A model generated the notes under the pieces. It searched no databases. It saw only the letters and a program-made list of their open reading frames with translations, and was not told the DNA's origin. Below are positions 19,868-26,795 of a stretch of 37,693 nucleotides of DNA, piece after piece. Position numbers and translations under genes: made by a program. Source of the stretch: a virus; the IMG/VR virus record IMGVR_UViG_3300030450_002819, positions 1 through 37,693 of that record, one strand, 5' to 3'. The first letter of the stretch is position 1. Every line of letters starts with the position of its first letter.

Positions 19868-19967
19868 GGTAATGTAGCTGGGGGAAGGCAGACGAAGGTC
19901 TAAACAGCACCTCTATAACAGCTGCTGATCTCGGACCGAGAGAGAAGGAAGTCCAAGCTTAAAAGTC

Positions 19968-20057
19968 ATGTTGAGCTTAGATCAAGGAATTGGCCCCGTT
20001 GACTGGGTTAAGGTCAGGGATGAAAGTGGTGCATTAACCGACGCCTTATCAAGTTAG
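19968..20057 (+). CDS. Possible 29-aa peptide inside the ncRNA
   Basis: ATG 19968 to TAG 20057, beginning MLSLDQGIGPVDWVKVRDES. It lacks a Shine-Dalgarno at normal spacing and its end coincides with the GGTGC/GCACC helix. The residue mix is protein-like, so the transcript could be a short mRNA or a dual-function RNA. Low support. Confidence 0.25.
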   Translation: MLSLDQGIGPVDWVKVRDESGALTDALSS

Positions 20058-20070
20058 CACCTTAAAAGAG

Positions 20071-20092
20071 CCTCTATAACAGGGGTTTTTTT
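20071..20092 (+). terminator. Rho-independent terminator of the ncRNA
   Basis: CCTCT (20071-20075) with AGGGG (20081-20085), then seven T (20086-20092). On the minus strand the same hairpin is followed by CTCTTTT, so it may also stop integrase transcription (convergent, stop at 20101). Confidence 0.75.
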
Positions 20093-20100
20093 AATGCTTG

Positions 20101-21420
20101 CTAGTCCTCAGGAAGGATGACAGATGACATAACCCTTTTCCTATATTCCTCTTTAGATACCCAACGCAGATAGTTATTTTTATGAGTTTCTACATCATGG
20201 CCCATAGCTAGAGCTGCCTGGGAAATATCGATGCTTTTAAATCTAGGATCTGTGGCAACTGTTATGGCCCAGGTGTGTCTCAGGTCATAGCATCTAATCT
20301 GTTTTTCTATGCTTTCTGGTTGGTGTTGACCTCTAGCATCGGGAACAGTAGCAAGCCATTCAGGTAAAACGTGACGCAATCTGTCACCAATCCATTCACC
20401 AAGACTTTTGTTGTTCATGCATATTCCTTGATCTGTTGGGTCTTTTGGATTCCATTCCTTTGAAGGGTCATGTTGGCTTACTATTCTTGGCTGTGAGATT
20501 TCATGCAATTGTTGTTGGCATTCTTCAAATCTGTTCTTTAACCCATAGCGCACAACCCAAGATTTATACAAAGGCCAAACCCAATGCTCATATTTAGATT
20601 TCGTTCTCCAAGATCCAGGCACATGAACCCAACCGAATTGAATCCCTTCTTGTATATTTTCGTCTGTTATTTGAGAGATCCAATGAAGTTCATGATTGCG
20701 TAATCCGTAGGTCATGATCATTGCAAGACACCATTGCTCAAGTTTGAACTTTGGCCATAGGGCATCTAAGTATTTTTCAGCTTCTTCCTTGGTTGGTATT
20801 CCTCTGATATCTAATTTCTTTCCACTGGTTAATTTATTTTGCTTGTTTGAAGTTTCTCTGTGAAGTTTCCTAAGGCCATCAATATCTTTTTCAGTCAGCC
20901 AAGTTGGTTCGATCTTGTTTGGGTTTGATGCTCTAAGGGCAAGGTTGATTTGCTTAAGAGAATCAAGTCTATTTCTGCAAGCGCTAGAGCCAAGCTTCTT
21001 AATTGTTACCCAGTTCTGTATAGCATCAAAGTTTCTAGGAATATCATTTCTTTTTAAGTCATTCAATCCACTCCAAAGGTTTGCGGTTGAACCTTCTTTC
21101 ATTCTTAAAGGCCAGTCTTCTTTGCAGGCTTTTTCTACTTCCTGCCAAGTATGGACACTTGCTTTGGTCGTTGTTTCTTCTGCTGTTTTAAGTCCTGACC
21201 ATTCCTTGTCTCCAGTTTGAATGATCGACTGGATTACTTGTTCAATATCTGAATTGACATTATTTAAAAGTGGCTTGCAAGTGATCTTTCTACCAGTGTC
21301 TTTATCTCTTACAAAAATAAAAGGGGTATTAGATGGCTTGCATATAGTCCAGCGGTATCCACCTTGTTTAAGGTCTGAAACGTATTCCTTCCATGATCGT
21401 GGTTTAGAGAGCCTTGGCAC
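20101..21420 (-). CDS. int: Tyrosine-family integrase
   Basis: 439 aa from a GTG directly beside the inner arm-type repeat. The catalytic domain has R241 (TYGLRNHELHW), K274/K276 (SWRTKSKYEHW), the RHxW region CYDLRHTW with R381 and H382, H408 (AMGHD) and nucleophile Y417 (NNYLRW). The usual HxxR has Tyr378 in place of His. The N-terminal ~200 residues hold the arm-binding and core-binding parts. It catalyses site-specific recombination between attP (21568-21614) and a host tRNA gene. It reads away from attP and converges on the ncRNA. Confidence 0.95.
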   Translation of the reverse strand: MPRLSKPRSWKEYVSDLKQGGYRWTICKPSNTPFIFVRDKDTGRKITCKPLLNNVNSDIEQVIQSIIQTGDKEWSGLKTAEETTTKASVHTWQEVEKACKEDWPLRMKEGSTANLWSGLNDLKRNDIPRNFDAIQNWVTIKKLGSSACRNRLDSLKQINLALRASNPNKIEPTWLTEKDIDGLRKLHRETSNKQNKLTSGKKLDIRGIPTKEEAEKYLDALWPKFKLEQWCLAMIMTYGLRNHELHWISQITDENIQEGIQFGWVHVPGSWRTKSKYEHWVWPLYKSWVVRYGLKNRFEECQQQLHEISQPRIVSQHDPSKEWNPKDPTDQGICMNNKSLGEWIGDRLRHVLPEWLATVPDARGQHQPESIEKQIRCYDLRHTWAITVATDPRFKSIDISQAALAMGHDVETHKNNYLRWVSKEEYRKRVMSSVILPED

Positions 21421-21441
21421 TTGTCAAAAAACTTGTCAAAA
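21419..21441. repeat. Integrase arm-type repeat, inner copy
   Basis: Two tandem ACTTGTCAAAA units 12 bp apart, identical over 23 bp to 21660-21682. It overlaps the integrase start codon, so integrase binding could repress its own translation start region or promoter. Confidence 0.6.
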
Positions 21442-21447
21442 ACTGAA

Positions 21448-21488
21448 CCAACTATAGCTTAATCTAGCCAACTATAGCCAACTCTTGC
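21448..21488. repeat. Second set of att-site repeats
   Basis: CCAACTATAGC at 21448-21458 and 21468-21478, then CCAACTCTTGC at 21478-21488, spaced 20 and 10 bp, so on the same DNA face. Likely integrase or excisionase binding sites. Confidence 0.5.
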
Positions 21489-21533
21489 AATGAAGGACAC
21501 AAGGCCTATCTCTTCAAATCCCTTTAAGGCACT

Positions 21534-21555
21534 AAAAAAGCCAGCTACTGCTGGC
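21534..21555 (-). terminator. Terminator just past the tRNA 3' end
   Basis: Minus-strand hairpin GCCAGC/GCTGGC (21540-21545/21550-21555) followed by six T (21539-21534). It sits 12 nt after the tRNA 3' end, so after integration it would terminate the restored host tRNA gene and shield the integrase from tRNA transcription. Confidence 0.75.
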
Positions 21556-21567
21556 CTTCTTGGTTAA

Positions 21568-21614
21568 TGGCGGGGGGGAGATTTGAACTCCCGACCTTCG
21601 GGTTATGAGCCCGA
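21568..21614 (-). other. attP core: 3' half of a tRNA-Met(CAT), initiator type
   Basis: 47 nt on the minus strand equal a tRNA from the anticodon stem to the acceptor end: TCGGG-CTCATAA-CCCGA (anticodon CAT at 21605-21607), variable loop, T-arm GGGAG-TTCAAAT-CTCCC (minus sense), acceptor CCCCGCC plus A. The upstream D-arm and 5' acceptor strand are absent, so this is a fragment, not a gene. Three stacked G:C pairs in the anticodon stem point to initiator tRNA-fMet. Integration here would rebuild the tRNA. Confidence 0.85.
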
Positions 21615-21659
21615 CCTATTTTACTCAACTCCCTTGATAGCATTAGACTGGGTTTTAAG

Positions 21660-21682
21660 ACTTGTCAAAAAACTTGTCAAAA
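21660..21682. repeat. Integrase arm-type repeat, outer copy
   Basis: Same 23 bp as 21419-21441 (two ACTTGTCAAAA units), direct orientation, on the other side of the tRNA core. On the minus strand each unit contains TTGACA; with TAATGC 17 bp on it could also be a weak promoter toward int. Confidence 0.6.
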
Positions 21683-22143
21683 TGGCTTTAACAGACTGGG
21701 TGCCACAAATCAGGGGAGCTTTAAACCAAGCCTTGACTGATCATATCCAGCTAACTCAATCAAAGCTAGCTCAGCAATCCCCAAAAGATACAGGGCGTTT
21801 AGCTTCTAGTTGGTTTATAGGAAAGAATCAGCCTGATTTAAAAGTTAGGGAAGAGCCTTGGGGTACACCTTCAAAAAGAAAATATCCAGGTGGGAAAGGT
21901 ACTGAAGGAGTAATTACTAAGAAGGGAACAACAAAACTTGATATAGAAATGTATTCAGGGAAAATTACTATTGACGGTGATTGGTACATTTCAAACAATT
22001 TGGCTTATGCACAGCGTTGCGCCTTTGATCCTGTTTATGCAAAAGGAGCCCCAGGGGGTGCCAACTGGTTCACAGCAATTTCAACTCAACAGAGTCATGA
22101 TTTAAGGAAAAGAATCAAATCTCAAATGGGTAAAATCAAATGA
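21682..22143 (+). CDS. Tail completion / HK97 gp10-like protein
   Basis: 153 aa from ATG 21682 (MALTDWVPQIRG); an upstream in-frame ATG at 21583 lies inside the tRNA core and is rejected. The signature SPKDTGRLASSWFIG is typical of HK97 gp10-like neck/tail completion proteins (TGxLxxS...). These join the tail to the head. Starts the tail operon and overlaps the next gene by ATGA. Confidence 0.75.
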   Translation: MALTDWVPQIRGALNQALTDHIQLTQSKLAQQSPKDTGRLASSWFIGKNQPDLKVREEPWGTPSKRKYPGGKGTEGVITKKGTTKLDIEMYSGKITIDGDWYISNNLAYAQRCAFDPVYAKGAPGGANWFTAISTQQSHDLRKRIKSQMGKIK

Positions 22144-22568
22144 GCTTACAAACAATTAGATCTTTATTTGAAAGGAAAATTACTACAGCATTTGCTGGCC
22201 TTTCTCCTGCTGTTCCCGTCATGTATGACAACGTACAGGAAGAGCCTCCAGGTGGAGCAGATACAGAATATGTAAGATTGATTATTAGCTTTCCTTCTTT
22301 AACTGAGCCAGTTGTGGCAAAAGCAGAAAGTTCTATAGAAGTTATCCGTGGAAGTCTTCAGATAAGTTGTTACGGACCAAAGGCAAAAGGTATGAAGAGG
22401 CTTGAAGAATTAGCAACTACTGCAGCCTCTACTTTGAACACTTTGAAAACAGAAGACACAACGATCAGGGCAAGTGTTGGTGAAATCAGCGGACCTATTT
22501 CAGTTGTGAATGCTAATAGCCCTGTTGCTTTGGTTACTATTGCAGCTCCATTTATTGCAAAAGGTTAA
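22140..22568 (+). CDS. Tail terminator protein (DUF4128-like)
   Basis: 142 aa: N-terminal helix (TIRSLFERKITTAFA), PVMYDNVQEEPPG, and a central beta-sheet (EVIRGSLQISCYGP), the layout of tail terminators that cap the tail tube and fix its length with the tape measure. Position between gp10-like and tail tube genes agrees. Confidence 0.75.
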   Translation: MSLQTIRSLFERKITTAFAGLSPAVPVMYDNVQEEPPGGADTEYVRLIISFPSLTEPVVAKAESSIEVIRGSLQISCYGPKAKGMKRLEELATTAASTLNTLKTEDTTIRASVGEISGPISVVNANSPVALVTIAAPFIAKG

Positions 22569-22573
22569 GCCTG

Positions 22574-22590
22574 CCTAGGGGTAATATAAT
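22574..22590 (+). promoter_or_regulatory. Late promoter with CCTAGGGGTAA directly before TATAAT
   Basis: CCTAGGGGTAA (22574-22584) abuts a perfect TATAAT (22585-22590); no -35. The start would be near 22597, giving a leader of about 70 nt to the tail tube gene. The box replaces the -35, suggesting an activator site. Confidence 0.6.
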
Positions 22591-22665
22591 GATATTGGTT
22601 AGCCCTAGCCAAAGCCCCAAGCCCCAAAGAAACGCCCTCAAATTGTTTTTTATTAGGTAATTAAA

Positions 22666-23448
22666 ATGCCTGTCGCGTGTTCTTCAACCGCACTTACTGG
22701 CCAGGAAGGAAGTATTTATTTCTCTCCTGCAGGTACAAAGTGGTGCCTCAATGACTATACAGATTTTCCCAGCGGCGCTAATGGCGTCACTGTTCCTTCT
22801 AATCATGACTACAGGGTTAATGATCCTGTGAAGTTCACGGTGGTTGGTACAGCAACTTTGGATGGAAACCTAACAGCAGGAACTACCTACTATGTGATTG
22901 CCACAACAGCAACAACTATAAAAGTAGCTACAGCTGCAGGTGGTACAAACATTGCTCTTGCTGGCTCTGGTGGTACAGGTTCGGCTAATAAATCTGGCCA
23001 TATTAGTGTTCAATATGCCGCCGCCGCTGCTGTTGCTCAGGTCAAAGAGTTCTCTGTCTCAATTGAAAGAGAGAGCTTAGATGTAACGACTCTGCCAGCT
23101 GGCGTTTCTACAGTTACTAAGTATGCACCGTTTAGGAATACTCAGGCAGGCTATGCAAGTAGTGAAGGGTCTATGACTGTTTATTTCACTGACTCACAAA
23201 CTAGCCTTGCTAATAGACTGCTAGGAAATGTACTTCTTAAAAGCCAAGAAGGAGCCTCAGTTAAGTTGTATGTTGACTGTGTTGATAACGGCTCAGGGGC
23301 TGTTGACGATACGAATTCTAATTATGTTGACTCAGATATTTCCATTACAGGAATGAGTTTAGGCGTAACACCTGATGAAGCGACTACAGCTGAATTAACA
23401 TTTAGCCTAATTAATCCAAGGCATATTTTCACAACAGCCTTGACATAG
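22666..23448 (+). CDS. Major tail tube protein with an inserted domain
   Basis: 260 aa. The tube fold is seen at 128-260 (VKEFSVSIERESLDVTTLPA; GSMTVYFTDSQTS; DSDISITGMSLGVTPDEATT) interrupted near the N-terminus by about 85 residues (GVTVPSNHDYRVNDPVKFTV ... GTTYYVIATTATTIKV) that look like an inserted beta domain, perhaps displayed on the tail surface. Followed by a strong terminator, as usual for a highly expressed tube gene. Two related proteins are at 31892 and 32360. Confidence 0.75.
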   Translation: MPVACSSTALTGQEGSIYFSPAGTKWCLNDYTDFPSGANGVTVPSNHDYRVNDPVKFTVVGTATLDGNLTAGTTYYVIATTATTIKVATAAGGTNIALAGSGGTGSANKSGHISVQYAAAAAVAQVKEFSVSIERESLDVTTLPAGVSTVTKYAPFRNTQAGYASSEGSMTVYFTDSQTSLANRLLGNVLLKSQEGASVKLYVDCVDNGSGAVDDTNSNYVDSDISITGMSLGVTPDEATTAELTFSLINPRHIFTTALT

Positions 23449-23480
23449 AGGGTTAAATAAAATTAATCCCCGTCACCCTT

Positions 23481-23506
23481 ACCCTGATTTATTTCAGGGT
23501 TTTTTT
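23481..23506 (+). terminator. Rho-independent terminator after tail tube gene
   Basis: ACCCTGA (23481-23487) with TCAGGGT (23494-23500), loop of 6, then TTTTTT. 32 nt after the stop. Confidence 0.9.
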
Positions 23507-23541
23507 ATTGCTTAAAATTAATGTGTTCTGATCATTCAGGA

Positions 23542-23623
23542 CCGTGTGGCGAGTCGCTGAACTACACGGACATTAGGGGGGCTATAGTTCAGCCCCCTTT
23601 TGTTATGCCTCGTTAGGCTGAAC
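23542..23623 (+). other. Structured intergenic RNA with competing hairpins
   Basis: No ORF. CCGTGT/ACACGG (23542-23547/23564-23569); a second terminator-like hairpin GGGGGCT/AGCCCCC (23577-23583/23591-23597) plus TTTTGTT; and GTTCAGCC (23587-23594), which can instead pair with GGCTGAAC downstream (23616-23623, 8 bp) or GCTGAAC upstream (23556-23562, 7 bp). The layout resembles terminator/antiterminator switching. Confidence 0.5.
23577..23604 (+). terminator. Second terminator-like hairpin
   Basis: GGGGGCT-ATAGTTC-AGCCCCC followed by TTTTGTT. Could act in tandem with the terminator at 23481 or as the off-state of a switch before the chaperone genes. Confidence 0.65.
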
Positions 23624-23628
23624 CCCTA

Positions 23629-23634
23629 TATAAT
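23629..23634 (+). promoter_or_regulatory. -10 element for tail chaperone/tape operon
   Basis: TATAAT preceded by CGTTAGGCTGAACCCCTA; no -35. Start near 23641, 17 nt before ATG 23658. Confidence 0.5.
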
Positions 23635-23657
23635 TTCAATAGCGACTCATTTTATTA

Positions 23658-24047
23658 ATGGATGCATTAACTAGGTTGAAAGCTGCTGTTTCTATGGCAG
23701 CAATAAAGAAAGAAGTTCCTCTACCTGATGGAACTAACTTTGAGTTTTATATGACGCCAATGACATTGGCAGAAAGAGCAAAAGCAAAGAAGATGACTAA
23801 ATCAGAAGACCCAACAGATTTTGCTTTAAGGCTTCTTATTAATAAAGCAAAGGACAAAAATGATGAGCCTTTATTTCATGTAGGAAATTTACCAGAGCTA
23901 AGAAATGAGCTCCCTGCAACGCTTGTTGAGCAGTTAATGGTTCAATTAATTGGAGAAGATGAAGAAGAAGAAGGTGAGGTGCAAAAAGAATTAGACGTCA
24001 AAAGTCTTGGCGAAGGAACTAAGAAAAGACGGAGAGCTGCTGGCTGA
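23658..24047 (+). CDS. Tail assembly chaperone (G-type)
   Basis: 129 aa. VPLPDGTNFEFYMTPMTLAERAK is typical of siphovirus G-like chaperones, followed by FALRLLINKAKDKNDEPLF and an acidic tail (EDEEEEGEVQKELD). G-type chaperones coat the tape measure protein before tube polymerisation. A second frame (T) overlaps its end and is expected to be expressed by ribosomal frameshifting. Immediately before the tape measure gene. Confidence 0.75.
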   Translation: MDALTRLKAAVSMAAIKKEVPLPDGTNFEFYMTPMTLAERAKAKKMTKSEDPTDFALRLLINKAKDKNDEPLFHVGNLPELRNELPATLVEQLMVQLIGEDEEEEGEVQKELDVKSLGEGTKKRRRAAG

Positions 24048-24195
24048 ATTGGTTGTTGCTAAGGAGTTGGGGTATACGTTGGTTGAATTAAGGGAAAAGA
24101 TGACACAAGAGGAGCTGTTACTATGGCACTCCTTTTTTGCCTTACAAAGAGAAGAAGAAGACAAGATGCTAAATAAAAGTAAAATGAGACGATAG
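23995..24195 (+). CDS. T-frame of the GT tail chaperone (frameshift product)
   Basis: Open in the +1 frame from 23995 to 24195. Coding features are clear (LAKELRKDGELLAELVVAKE; ELREKMTQEELLLWHSFFAL) and match the T half of G/GT chaperones (short motif ending W-x-x-F-x-x-L). It has only a TTG (24007) without Shine-Dalgarno, so it is probably made as a G-T fusion. Reaching it from the G frame needs a +1 or -2 slip, not the commoner -1. Candidate slip points lie in AGTCTTGGCG (24003-24012) or AAGAAAAGAC (24022-24031). Confidence 0.65.
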   Translation, partial: TSKVLAKELRKDGELLAELVVAKELGYTLVELREKMTQEELLLWHSFFALQREEEDKMLNKSKMRR

Positions 24196-24224
24196 AATTA
24201 AGGCATTATGCCTGAGGAAGGAGA

Positions 24225-26795
24225 TTGGAAGAAACCCTAATACTGAAGATTGCCACTTCCCAGAGTGACAGGAAGCTGCAGGCGTTAGATAATAAGATGA
24301 AGGCGTTTGAGAAGACTGCTAAAAAAGCTGCAGACGGGACACTTCCAAAGACAAATAAGCAGATAAAAGATTTAGGTAATTCAGCTAAGAACGCATCAAA
24401 AGACGTAGGCAAATTAAAGAAAACTTTGATTGGTATTGGCAAGACTATTGCTGGTGGTGCGGCTGTTATGGGTTGGTTTAGAGGTTTTGCTGAGGCTGAT
24501 AGAGCAGGTGGAGCTGTAAGGACTTTGGGTGTAAATGTAGATGAACTAAAGAAGAAATTATTTGAGGTTTCGGTCGCGTCTGGGAACTTAAGAAGTCAGA
24601 CAGAACTATTAGCAGCTTCTTATGATGTTGCATCAGCTGGTTTTCATTCAGCTTCTGAGATTTCAACAATCTTGGCTGCTTCTCTAGATGGCGCTGTTGG
24701 TGGTATGTCAACAATGGCAAGAGTCTCGGATGCTGCTACCTCTGTCATGAATGCATATGGAAAAAGTGCTGACGAGGTAAGAGGTTTGATTGATGGATTT
24801 ATACAGACACAGAATGACGGTAAAATTGTCGTTGATCAGTATGCAAGGCAGATAGGTCGATTAGCTCCTATTGCAAAAGCTGCAGAAATTGGGATAGAAG
24901 AATTAAATGCTGCAATAGCAACTATTAGCGCCTCAGGTTTACCAGTTGAACAGACATTTACTGGAATGGCTATGGCTATCCAGGGAATTATGAAGCCAAC
25001 AGGAGACGCGCAAAAGATTGCAAATAAATTTGGCTTTGAATTTAGTGCTGCGGCCTTGGAATCGAAAGGATTTTCTGGAGTATTGCTAGATATGAAAGAG
25101 AAGTTGCATGGAAATAAAGAGGCCATGACCAGAATGTTTGGAAGTGTTGAAGCTGTAAAAGCAATCCTTCCTTTAATTAATGATGATTTGGTTACATTCA
25201 ATAAGAATTTAGATAATCAGAAAAATTCTGCAGGAGCTGCAGCACAGGCGGCCTTAATAATGTCAGGAACAGTTGGCCAGGCCCTGGGAAGAGTGATGGA
25301 TGGATTAGGGAATATTGTTAGAAATTTGGATTGGGTAGGTGTTGCTTTCAAAGGCTTGTTGAGCGTGGTTAATAATTTCATTCAAGGCTTTTTGGGTCTT
25401 CCTAAATGGTTTCAAATAGCTGCTACGTCAACAGTTGCCCTTGCTATTGCCATGCTTGCATTGGCTCCAGTAATTGGTGGATTGATCGCAGGCTTTGGAG
25501 CGTTAAGCGGTGTTGCTGCTACTGCTGCTGCTGCTATGGGAATTGCTTTGGCTCCTATTTTATTAATTGCTGCAAAAATTGCTTTGCTTGTTGCTGGTTT
25601 GGCTGCTTTATGGGCTGCATTTAAAAAGTTTAAAGATTTAAAAAATTGGGATTCAAAGGGTTTTGCAGAATCTTTAATAGAAGAAGGCAGTGCAGAAAAA
25701 GTTGCTAAGGAACTAAAAAAAGTAGAAAAAGAAATTGCTATATGGCAGCAAAGAGCAGATAACGAAGCAAAAGGCAAAAAGAATTTCTGGTACGGTGCCG
25801 ATCCTGAAAAACTAGAAAAGTTAAAAGCATTACAAGCTGACTTAAAGGCTGGATTAGTAGATATAGAAAGAGTTCAAGGAAAGATAAATAAGGGCAAAGA
25901 AGTAGAAACAGAAGGGAGCAAAAAAATTGGTGAAGAAATCAAAAAGATGTTTGAATTTAAAACTCAAGAACAACTTGCAGGGGAAAAGTTATGGGAACAA
26001 TTGGTCAAAGAAGACAAAATGCTAGAGGCTAAGAAAAAGGGAACTGAAGAACTTCAAAAACTAGAAAGACAGATAACGGTAGAGAAACTATTGCAGGCTG
26101 GATATACCAAAGAACAGATAGATGCTCTTCTAAATAATATTGATACAAATAAAAAAGCAGTAACCCAAGCTGAGAAGCTAAAAGAGATGTGGAAATCGAT
26201 TGGGGATACTATTAAGTCTGGTGTTGTTGATGCTATTAAGGGTGCAATAACAGGAGCAAAAAGCTTTGGTGATGTGATGAGTAGCGTCTTAAGTTCTATA
26301 GCGGATAAGTTTTTAAATATGGCTATTGATAATCTCTTTAGTTCATTAGGAAAAGGTGGAGGATTCTTTGGAAAACTTTTTGGAGCTGCTGAGGGTGGAT
26401 TAGCAAGAGGAGGAATTAAATCAGGCGCTTTTGCTGATGGCGGCGTTGCTACAGGTCCAACTCTTGGTCTTGTTGGAGAAGCTGGGGAGGATGAATATAT
26501 TATTCCCTCCAGTAAAATGGAAGGAGCAATGCAGAGATATAACGCAGGTAATAGAGGCCAGTCTGTAATACCAGGAGGCGGCACAGTTGACTCTGGCAGT
26601 GGTGTTCCTGGTGGTTCTGTCCAGGTTGATTACACCGGCCCAATTCTTAGCTTCAATAGTGAAGATTATTTACCACGGTCAGCTGTACCTGAAATCATTA
26701 ATAATGCAGCAAGAAAAGGAGCAACGGCGGGTCAATCAAAAGTCTTTAGTCAGCTTAAAAACTCACGTAGTCAACGTTCAAGGATTGGCTTATGA
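24225..26795 (+). CDS. Tape measure protein
   Basis: 856 aa from a TTG with GAGGAAGGAG just upstream. The N-terminal coiled coil is followed by a TP901-type tape-measure region (MSTMARVSDAATSVMNAYGK; ASGLPVEQTFTGMAMAIQGI) and hydrophobic segments at about 390-470 (IAATSTVALAIAMLALAPVI), then Lys/Glu helices. The C-terminus has the usual Gly-rich GEAGEDEYIIP motif. It sets tail length and is ejected with the DNA. The sequence before it contains TTATGCCT(G)AGGAA, related to the 22-nt leader repeat. Confidence 0.9.
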   Translation: MEETLILKIATSQSDRKLQALDNKMKAFEKTAKKAADGTLPKTNKQIKDLGNSAKNASKDVGKLKKTLIGIGKTIAGGAAVMGWFRGFAEADRAGGAVRTLGVNVDELKKKLFEVSVASGNLRSQTELLAASYDVASAGFHSASEISTILAASLDGAVGGMSTMARVSDAATSVMNAYGKSADEVRGLIDGFIQTQNDGKIVVDQYARQIGRLAPIAKAAEIGIEELNAAIATISASGLPVEQTFTGMAMAIQGIMKPTGDAQKIANKFGFEFSAAALESKGFSGVLLDMKEKLHGNKEAMTRMFGSVEAVKAILPLINDDLVTFNKNLDNQKNSAGAAAQAALIMSGTVGQALGRVMDGLGNIVRNLDWVGVAFKGLLSVVNNFIQGFLGLPKWFQIAATSTVALAIAMLALAPVIGGLIAGFGALSGVAATAAAAMGIALAPILLIAAKIALLVAGLAALWAAFKKFKDLKNWDSKGFAESLIEEGSAEKVAKELKKVEKEIAIWQQRADNEAKGKKNFWYGADPEKLEKLKALQADLKAGLVDIERVQGKINKGKEVETEGSKKIGEEIKKMFEFKTQEQLAGEKLWEQLVKEDKMLEAKKKGTEELQKLERQITVEKLLQAGYTKEQIDALLNNIDTNKKAVTQAEKLKEMWKSIGDTIKSGVVDAIKGAITGAKSFGDVMSSVLSSIADKFLNMAIDNLFSSLGKGGGFFGKLFGAAEGGLARGGIKSGAFADGGVATGPTLGLVGEAGEDEYIIPSSKMEGAMQRYNAGNRGQSVIPGGGTVDSGSGVPGGSVQVDYTGPILSFNSEDYLPRSAVPEIINNAARKGATAGQSKVFSQLKNSRSQRSRIGL

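Larger units (their letters stand above)
19874..20092 (+). ncRNA. Independent structured ncRNA, about 220 nt
   Basis: Bounded by its own promoter and a Rho-independent terminator, between terL and the convergent integrase. Hairpins: AGAC/GTCT (19890-19893/19898-19901), CAGCA/TGCTG (19905-19909/19923-19927), CTCG/CGAG (19930-19933/19937-19940), AAGCT/AGCTT (19955-19959/19974-19978), and GGTGC+TAAC with GTTA+GCACC (20028-20038/20053-20061). CCTCTATAACAG occurs twice (19910-19921 and 20071-20082); the second copy forms the terminator stem, so the first could compete for it. Only one small ORF (29 codons) is present. No known RNA family recognised. Confidence 0.65.

Noticed and set aside
21568-21640. 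Complete tRNA-Met gene
   Set aside because: Only anticodon stem to acceptor 3' strand is present; the sequence where the D-arm and 5' acceptor should be does not pair with CCCCGCC. It is an attP fragment.
21583-21681. 33-codon upstream extension of the tail completion gene
   Set aside because: It would translate through the tRNA core and arm repeat; ATG 21682 starts the recognisable gp10-like sequence.
21419-21682. CRISPR-like array from repeated ACTTGTCAAAA and CCAACTATAGC units
   Set aside because: Units are short (11 bp), tandem and helically phased, with no regular spacers or cas genes; they are integrase arm-type sites.
25406-25624. Plus-strand Cys-rich 72-codon open frame
   Set aside because: It is the +1 frame of the Ala/Val-rich hydrophobic segment of the tape measure gene; the Cys codons come from TGC-rich alanine coding and there is no start signal.
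26054-26584. Minus-strand 176-codon frame
   Set aside because: Antisense to the conserved C-terminal region of the tape measure protein; Pro-rich composition is an artefact of reverse-reading Gly codons.
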